Below, in pieces: positions 58,984 to 64,000 of a stretch of DNA of 64,000 bases. The notes beneath the pieces were generated by a model. That model was not told the origin of the DNA. It was given only the letters and a program-made list of their open reading frames with translations, and made no database searches. The stretch is from Firmicutes bacterium UBA4795 (GTDB lineage: Bacteria; Bacillota; Desulfotomaculia; Desulfotomaculales; Nap2-2B), in assembly GCA_002402825.1 (NCBI GenBank), contig DHGP01000027.1:71500-135499 (forward strand), given 5' to 3'. The translations under genes were made by a program, and so were the position numbers. Each line of letters starts with the position of its first letter. Position 1 is the first letter of the stretch.

Positions 58984-59718
58984 TTAAGGCCACGGAACAT
59001 TTAAACTTTTACTCCGGGATAAAATTTCTGGCCCAAAAATTTCCCTTATTAAGCCGTTTTTAATTATCTTTCCCTGATACATTACGGCTACTTTTTCGGT
59101 TAAAAAAGGAATCTCGGTATAATCGTGCGTAACAAAAAGGGTGGTTTGCCTGGTTTCTCTTAAAAGTAAACCCAGGTCATTTAATAGGGCGTTTTTTGTC
59201 GGGTAATCAAGGGCGGCAAATGGTTCGTCCAAAAATAATACCCTGGGTTCTAAGACCAGGGCCCGGGCCAGGTTAACCCTTTGGGCCTCTCCACCAGAAA
59301 GGTGGCGGGCCAACCGGGTAGCTAAATGTTTAATGGCTAACCGGCTCATCCACCAATCAGCCCGCTCCTTAGCTTCTTTTTTAGCTACACCTCTAATTTT
59401 AAGTCCCGCCAGAATATTTTGCTCTACCGTAGTGTCAAACAAAAGTGGTTCTTGAAAGGCCACGGCCATTTGGCGCCGTATAGAAATTATTTTATCTTTG
59501 GATATTTTATGGCCCTTAAAATATAAGACACCCTGCGAAGGACTTTGAAGTAAAGCTAAGGTAAGTAAAAGACTGGTTTTCCCGGTGCCGTTTGGCCCAA
59601 TTAAACTTAATACTTCACCTTTTTTTATACTAAAACTTTCTATTTTAAAAATTTCCTGTTTGTTTTTAGCCAACCGCAAATTTTTAGCTTCTATAACCTT
59701 AACCTTGTTATTGTCCAT
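58984..59718 (-). CDS. tupC: Tungstate ABC transporter ATPase
   Basis: A 244-residue ABC ATPase. Walker A GPNGTGKTS, signature LSGGEAQRVNLARAL, Walker B VLFLDEPFAALD, and the switch histidine in FVTHDYTE. With TupB and TupA it forms a W/Mo oxyanion importer. Molybdate ModC proteins have an extra C-terminal TOBE domain that is missing here. Confidence 0.92.
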   Translation of the reverse strand: MDNNKVKVIEAKNLRLAKNKQEIFKIESFSIKKGEVLSLIGPNGTGKTSLLLTLALLQSPSQGVLYFKGHKISKDKIISIRRQMAVAFQEPLLFDTTVEQNILAGLKIRGVAKKEAKERADWWMSRLAIKHLATRLARHLSGGEAQRVNLARALVLEPRVLFLDEPFAALDYPTKNALLNDLGLLLRETRQTTLFVTHDYTEIPFLTEKVAVMYQGKIIKNGLIREIFGPEILSRSKSLNVPWP

Positions 59719-59730
59719 ATATCCTACCCT

Positions 59731-60432
59731 TCATGCCAGCAGCTTGCCTTTCTGCTGCAAGTTAGTGAGAACGGCCACAATGATAAAAGAAATAAGCAGT
59801 AAAATAATGCTTAGAGCAGTAGCAATTTCAAAATTCCCTTTCGAGACTTCCAAAACAATGGCCGTGGTAAGAACCCTGGTTTCTCCTCTTACATTCCCCC
59901 CTACCATCATGGAAGCCCCTACCTCAGAAATTACCCCACCAAAACCGGCAATTACTGCGGCCAATAGACCCAGTCGAGCCTCTTTTAATATTAAAAATAA
60001 AAATTGAAAGCGCGAGGCACCTAAGGCCATAATTTGCAAGCGAATTTTAGGGTTTAAGGACTGGATGGCTGCAATGGTAAAGCCCATTACAATTGGTGAA
60101 GCAATAATGGCCTGAGCGATAACCATAGCCAGCGGGTTATAAAGAAGCCCTAAAAAACCTAAAGGACCATAGCGGGTTAGCAAAAGCCAGGTTATAAGGC
60201 CAACTACCACGGGAGGTAGTCCCATGCCAAAGTTTACTAAGCTTACTACTGCCTGCCGTCCGATGAATGTTTTTAAAGCCAGTAATGTTCCTACTGGAAC
60301 CCCAATGAAAACGCTAATTAAAGTGGCGGTACCGGACACCTGTAAAGTACGCAGGGTAATATTTAAAACTTCAGAATCAAAAGTAAAAATTAACCTTAAC
60401 GCTTCAATTAAACCTTGCCCAATAATACCCAA
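59731..60432 (-). CDS. tupB: Tungstate ABC transporter permease
   Basis: A 233-residue permease with about five or six membrane helices and the EAA-like loop LGASRFQFLFLILKEARLGL. The TRVLTTAIVLEVSKGNFEIATAL end is typical for TupB. It lies 12 bp before tupC. Confidence 0.92.
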   Translation of the reverse strand: MGIIGQGLIEALRLIFTFDSEVLNITLRTLQVSGTATLISVFIGVPVGTLLALKTFIGRQAVVSLVNFGMGLPPVVVGLITWLLLTRYGPLGFLGLLYNPLAMVIAQAIIASPIVMGFTIAAIQSLNPKIRLQIMALGASRFQFLFLILKEARLGLLAAVIAGFGGVISEVGASMMVGGNVRGETRVLTTAIVLEVSKGNFEIATALSIILLLISFIIVAVLTNLQQKGKLLA

Positions 60433-60477
60433 GTGAATTTCCCTCTTAATATTAAATTACCTTAAAATTTAAAAACA

Positions 60478-61374
60478 TTAAACGGCCAGATCCGACATCT
60501 TTTTACCGGCATCAGGAATAAAAAGAGACTGCCCAAATTTTTCTTTCCCAAATTCACCAATCATTCTTTGGGTTTCAGGCGCAACCATAAATTTTACAAA
60601 AGCCTTGGCTCCTTCGGCATTTACCTTACTAAACTTTTTTGGATTTACCTGCATGACGTGATAAACATTTAAAAGAACGGCATCTCCTTCTACCAAAGGA
60701 ACCAGTTTTAGGTTTTGTTTTTGGGCTAAGAAAGTAGCCCGGTCAGTTAAAGTATAACCTTGCTTTTCGGAGGCAATTTGTAAAGTTTGACCCATGCCGG
60801 TACCTGATTCTTGGTACCATTTACCACCAGGGGTAACTCCAGCTTTTTTCCAGACGCTTTTTTCTTTTTTATGCGTACCGGAACCGTCGCCGCGGGAAAC
60901 AAAAATACACTTTTTTTGCGCAACTTTTTGCAAAGCCAAAGCACAGTTTTTTAACCCCTTAACTTGCGCCGGGTCATTTTTCGGTCCTACAAGAAGAAAA
61001 TCATTGTGCATCACCAACTGGTAATTAATTCCTACCCCGCTATCCACCAGTTTTTGCTCGTCTTTAGGGGTGTGAACCAAAAGAACATCGGCTTCACCCT
61101 TTTCTCCTATAGCTAAAGCTTGACCGGTACCTACGGCAACAGTTTTTACGTTATAGCCCGTCTTTTTTTCGAACACCGGGATTAAAACATCTAAAAGACC
61201 ACTATCCACAGCACTGGTGGTAGTAACCAAAATAACATCTTTTACTTTAGGTGCTGGCGCTTGACCCTCTCCTGAGGAAGTTGTTTTTTTTGGTTTGATG
61301 CAGCCGGCCGCCAAAACAGCCAATATAAAGACAGCAGCTACGAGAAGAATAAGATTCTTTTTTAAATAAGCCGT
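60478..61374 (-). CDS. tupA: Tungstate-binding lipoprotein TupA, apparent ACG start
   Basis: Extracytoplasmic solute-binding protein of about 298 residues. Binding motifs: TTTSAVDSGLLDVLIP, VSRGDGSGTHKKEK and QESGTGMGQTLQIASEKQGYTLTDRAT. The lipobox LAAGC is preceded by KKNLILLVAAVFILAVLAAGC-type signal sequence. That signal is encoded upstream of the first permitted start (TTG 61323). No ATG, GTG or TTG occurs in frame before it. An ACG at 61374 lies 6 nt after an ideal AAAGGAGA. It appears to be the start, or an ATG has mutated or been misread. Confidence 0.9.
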   Translation of the reverse strand, partial: TAYLKKNLILLVAAVFILAVLAAGCIKPKKTTSSGEGQAPAPKVKDVILVTTTSAVDSGLLDVLIPVFEKKTGYNVKTVAVGTGQALAIGEKGEADVLLVHTPKDEQKLVDSGVGINYQLVMHNDFLLVGPKNDPAQVKGLKNCALALQKVAQKKCIFVSRGDGSGTHKKEKSVWKKAGVTPGGKWYQESGTGMGQTLQIASEKQGYTLTDRATFLAQKQNLKLVPLVEGDAVLLNVYHVMQVNPKKFSKVNAEGAKAFVKFMVAPETQRMIGEFGKEKFGQSLFIPDAGKKMSDLAV

Positions 61375-61408
61375 ATAATATCTCCTTTCAAGGTAAAATA
61401 AAAAAATA

Positions 61409-61443
61409 AACCAGGCCTTTTAAAAATTATTATTAACCTGGTT
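61409..61443 (-). terminator. Terminator behind the tup riboswitch
   Basis: Stem AACCAGG/CCTGGTT followed on the minus strand by TATTTTTTTATTTT. It lies between the Moco-type aptamer and tupA. Confidence 0.75.
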
Positions 61444-61471
61444 CTTCAAAGTAATTAATCAATAATATAAA

Positions 61472-61566
61472 CCCTCCTTTCCATACCGGGAGGCGTACCA
61501 GTTTCCCAGATACACCCTAGCGGTCCAAAGACCATAGCCCTAAGCCTTAGGTCAATGGACTCGGAG
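61472..61566 (-). promoter_or_regulatory. Moco/Tuco-type riboswitch upstream of tupA
   Basis: Minus-strand element beginning CUCCGAGUCC and ending GGAAAGGAGG, with nested GUCCA/UGGAC and GACC/GGUC stems, the GGGAAACUGG hairpin and ACGCCUCCC. It controls, through the terminator at 61409-61443, the tungstate transporter and probably moaA/moaC and later genes. It is a sister of the element at 50141-50230. Confidence 0.75.
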
Positions 61567-61737
61567 TATTACTTTTTAACCTTTATAAAAATTAAAAAAG
61601 TTAAATAAGCTTTTTGTTTTTGTATTATTCGACACAAAAAAATAAAATCCTTTATTTAAAATAAATAATTCATCCAAGAAAATATTATGTTACAGGCGAA
61701 GACCTTTTTTCGGCAAATATTGACATAAAGTTTTCTC

Positions 61738-61926
61738 TCACGCCCATACTTGATCTAAATTTATCTCTAGTTCAGGAAAAATTACCGGTTTAAAAACAGA
61801 ATTGCTTTCTGCCATGCTTACCAGCACAAAGCCGCCTTGTTCTAAACGGTATTCTTCCAGGCAATTTTCTCCTGGGTCTACCAGCCAGTAAGTGGGTAGA
61901 AACACCCTTTCACATTTCGCGAAAAA
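61738..61926 (-). pseudogene. C-terminal fragment of an Uma2-family nuclease
   Basis: The minus strand is open from 61926 to a TGA at 61740-61738 without a start codon. It reads RVFLPTYWLVDPGENCLEEY, then a strand-rich stretch and a FPELEINLDQVWA end. TYWLVDP and the LDQVW-like tail are typical for Uma2/DUF820. The N-terminal part has gone. With the riboswitch this explains the 574-bp gap before 61949. Confidence 0.65.
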
Positions 61927-61972
61927 CTAGTATTATACTAAATAAAAAGTGAACGAGAGTGAAAATATAGCC

Positions 61973-62728
61973 ATGAAATATTGTTCAATTCGATTTTACG
62001 CTGAGCTCAATGATTTTCTTCTCCGGGAGCGAAGGCAAGTTGCCTTCAACCATTTCTTTTCCGGGAAGCCCTCCATTAAAGACTTAATTGAGTCCCTGGG
62101 TGTACCCCATACTGAAGTGGATTTAATCCTGGTTAACGGTGAATCCGTGGAATTCTCCCGGCAGGTGCAAAACGGCGACCGTATCAGTGTCTATCCAGTT
62201 TTTGAGACCATTAATATTTCTCCCATTGTCCGGGTCCGCCCCATACCATTGCGCAAAGTTCGTTTCGTCCTTGACGTACATCTCGGCAAACTAGTTTTAT
62301 ACTTGCGTATGGTGGGGTTTGATACGCTTTACAACAACGAGTTTTCTGACGATGAATTGGTTAGAATTTCGGCTAACGAGCGTCGAATTCTCCTTACCCG
62401 AGACAGGGGCTTACTGAAACGAAGTAATGTTACTCATGGCTACTATGTGCGGGCGACCAACCCGCCTTTGCAGTTGGTAGAGGTCTTGCACCGCTTTGAC
62501 CTGTTCAAGATGAGCCAGCCTTTTCGACGGTGTCTGCGCTGTAATGAGATGCTGGAACCGGCACCCAAGGAAAAAGTGGAGGACCACTTGCCGCCAAAAG
62601 TCCGGGAACAATTTGCTGAATTCTCTCTCTGCCGTGGTTGTGGCCGCATCTATTGGAAGGGCTCCCATTACGAACGTATGAAGAACTTTATCAGGCAAAT
62701 TCAGGGCGTGAAATTCGAAAACCAGTGA
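61973..62728 (+). CDS. Mut7-C RNase-like protein with ubiquitin-like N-terminus
   Basis: About 251 residues. Residues 1-80 resemble a ThiS/MoaD-like ubiquitin fold (IRFYAELNDFL, LILVNGESVEFSRQVQNGDRISVYP). Residues about 95-245 are a Mut7-C (PIN-like) domain (FVLDVHLGKLVLYLRMVGFDTLY, RILLTRDRGLLKR) with a zinc ribbon formed by CLRCNEM and CRGCGRIYWKGSHYERM. Probably an RNase or toxin-like nuclease. ATG 61973 matches the domain start; GTG 61949 is an alternative. The ribosome binding site is weak. Confidence 0.88.
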   Translation: MKYCSIRFYAELNDFLLRERRQVAFNHFFSGKPSIKDLIESLGVPHTEVDLILVNGESVEFSRQVQNGDRISVYPVFETINISPIVRVRPIPLRKVRFVLDVHLGKLVLYLRMVGFDTLYNNEFSDDELVRISANERRILLTRDRGLLKRSNVTHGYYVRATNPPLQLVEVLHRFDLFKMSQPFRRCLRCNEMLEPAPKEKVEDHLPPKVREQFAEFSLCRGCGRIYWKGSHYERMKNFIRQIQGVKFENQ

Positions 62729-62772
62729 ATGAGGGGTACCTTAATTATATTAAGAATAAAATATTAAATAAA

Positions 62773-63321
62773 ATGCCGTTAAACTTTTGTTTGCAAAACA
62801 TTTCTACCAAAATGGGCTGGGTGGTTGCTGCCTGGGACGAAGCAGGCTTAGTTGCGCTGGAACTGCCATGCATTACTCTGGAAGATTCATTAGAAAAAAT
62901 AGGTTTACGGGTAGCCAAACTAAAAAAACATCAAAAAAACTTGCCCTTGTATGTCAAGTCCCATGACCCAAAAATAAACCTTTCTCATCACGTACTGGAA
63001 GAAGCTTTAATATCCTATTTTAACGGGGAGAAAGTAAATACGGCCACGATACCGGTAGACTTTTCTTTTTACTCTTCTTTTACCCGGCAAGTTTTACGCT
63101 TAGTTCAGCAAATTCCTTACGGAGAAACTTATTCTTACCAACAAATAGCTTGCCTGGCAAAGCAACCAAAGGCAGCACGGGCCGTTGGCCGGGCCCTTCA
63201 GGCAAATCGTACTCCCCTGGTTATTCCTTGCCACCGGGTTATTCATCATCATGGAGCCTTAGGAGGCTTTAGTAGAGGCAGCAATTGGAAGCAAAAATTA
63301 CTGGCCCTTGAAGGAAGATAA
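62773..63321 (+). CDS. Methylated-DNA-protein-cysteine S-methyltransferase
   Basis: About 182 residues. The active-site motif VIPCHRVIHHHG and GGFSRGSNWKQKLLALEG are at the C-terminus. The FTRQVLRLVQQIPYGETYSY segment is the DNA-binding helix. It repairs O6-alkylguanine. The frame is open further upstream into the Mut7-C gene, but ATG 62773 fits the domain. The start is uncertain because no good ribosome binding site is present. Confidence 0.92.
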   Translation: MPLNFCLQNISTKMGWVVAAWDEAGLVALELPCITLEDSLEKIGLRVAKLKKHQKNLPLYVKSHDPKINLSHHVLEEALISYFNGEKVNTATIPVDFSFYSSFTRQVLRLVQQIPYGETYSYQQIACLAKQPKAARAVGRALQANRTPLVIPCHRVIHHHGALGGFSRGSNWKQKLLALEGR

Positions 63322-63449
63322 GATATAACTCTCTCTTGAGAAACCCTGAAAGGGAGGTTTATCGGCCAATAAATTTCTACATGTTTTTAACCCGTCACAT
63401 TCATTATACTTTTGGGCCTATGCCACTTTGGGCCTTTGTGCCTTTTTGC

Positions 63450-63875
63450 CTAGTCACCACAATTTAATAGTTCTTCGGGTTTAAAGAAAAGGTTGATTTC
63501 TCTTTGGGCACTGGCTAAAGAATCGGAACCATGGATAACATTACACTCTGGACTCATCGCGTAAGTTGCCCTAATTGTTCCTGGTGCGGCATCCAAAGGG
63601 TTAGTGGCTCCCATCATTTCCCTTACGGTGCTGACAGCTTTAATTCCCTCCACCACCATAGCCACCACCGGGCCAGAAGTAATAAATTCTACCAGTTTCG
63701 GGAAAAAGGACTTTTCTTTGTGCTCGTAATAATGTTGCTCAGCCAAATCTAAGGAAATTTTAAGCATTTTTAAACCCACAATTTTAAGCCCCTTTTTTTC
63801 CAGGTGGGAAATAATTTCGCCTACCAGATTTCGCTGTACCCCGTCAGGTTTAATCATTACAAAAGTACGTTCCAT
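63450..63875 (-). CDS. ndk: Nucleoside diphosphate kinase
   Basis: A 141-residue NDK. N-terminal ERTFVMIKPDGVQRNLVGEI, nucleotide site ATNPLDAAPGTIRATYA and catalytic His in NVIHGSDS. It transfers gamma-phosphate between NTPs and NDPs. Length slightly below the 149 of many Firmicutes but complete. The final 125 bp of the window upstream of it hold a TATATAGTATAC-rich promoter-like stretch and no gene. Confidence 0.98.
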   Translation of the reverse strand: MERTFVMIKPDGVQRNLVGEIISHLEKKGLKIVGLKMLKISLDLAEQHYYEHKEKSFFPKLVEFITSGPVVAMVVEGIKAVSTVREMMGATNPLDAAPGTIRATYAMSPECNVIHGSDSLASAQREINLFFKPEELLNCGD

Positions 63876-64000
63876 TTCATTTCTCCCGGTAGAAAATTAT
63901 ACTGTATATAGTATACAACATTAAAGCACATTTTCCTGCTTTAATTCTTTCTTTTCTCCAAAAATTATTTTTTTATAACTTCAGATTACCCCTTATGCTC

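Overview
The window looks like a chromosomal segment of an anaerobic, spore-forming Firmicute of the Clostridia/Peptococcaceae kind. The evidence is spoVS and a SpoVD/FtsI-like penicillin-binding protein with PASTA domains, the ftsK-rodZ-cinA-recA-rny-ymdB-spoVS gene order typical of Clostridia, anaerobe-type pathways (tungstate uptake, molybdopterin synthesis, FdhD, group-1 [NiFe] hydrogenase, a 2-hydroxyacyl-CoA dehydratase relative), AGGAGG-type ribosome binding sites and frequent GTG/TTG starts. No 16S gene is present, so genus is not claimed.

Layout. 1-6.5 kb (minus): ilvB (cut by the window edge), ilvD and ilvE behind one sigma-A-like promoter, then aroH and argH, with REP-like palindromes touching stop codons. 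6.8-14.9 kb (minus): the most unusual locus. It holds a 1572-residue CobN-like protein carrying a signal peptide and a C-terminal membrane anchor, two ExbB/TolQ-like plus ExbD-like (DUF2149) pairs, a DUF2162 membrane protein, a small membrane protein, and a cobalamin riboswitch with its own terminator. Two reading frames here are broken by a +1 shift. 15-18.6 kb: a membrane-anchored trypsin-like protease, remnants of yedF and of an HgdB-family gene, an intact yedF, and tRNA-Leu and tRNA-Gln. 19-29 kb: cobalamin lower-ligand genes on two facing strands (cobS, cobD, cobC on plus; cobU, cobQ, cbiB on minus) around a PASTA penicillin-binding protein, a DUF1285 protein, an alpha/beta hydrolase and dtd. 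29-44 kb (minus): DUF3842, an aminotransferase, a PHP phosphoesterase, a dipeptidase, spoVS, ymdB, rny, recA, pncC, a short FtsH relative, rodZ and ftsK. 44-47.3 kb: uppP, tatA, a HepT/MntA toxin-antitoxin pair and small accessory genes. 47.4-61.6 kb: [NiFe] hydrogenase subunits and their protease, two moeA genes, a DUF1847 protein, fdhD, mog, mobB, a MOSC protein, moaC, moaA and tupCBA. 61.7-64 kb: an Uma2 remnant, a Mut7-C RNase-like protein, a methylguanine methyltransferase-like protein and ndk.

How the parts connect. B12 metabolism appears twice, as the lower-ligand pathway and as the B12-riboswitch-controlled CobN/ExbBD envelope cassette. Molybdenum/tungsten metabolism forms a second theme: two closely related Moco-type riboswitches, each followed by a terminator, sit before tupA and before the [NiFe] hydrogenase. 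The second placement is unexpected because the hydrogenase has no molybdenum or tungsten.

Repeats are a third theme. 7-bp tandem repeats and a GC-rich palindromic repeat are scattered between genes and also lie in frame inside cbiB, cobQ, cobC, the alpha/beta hydrolase, the PHP gene and ftsK. The heptamer variant found inside genes has no stop codon in any of its six frames, whereas the variants confined to intergenic DNA do.
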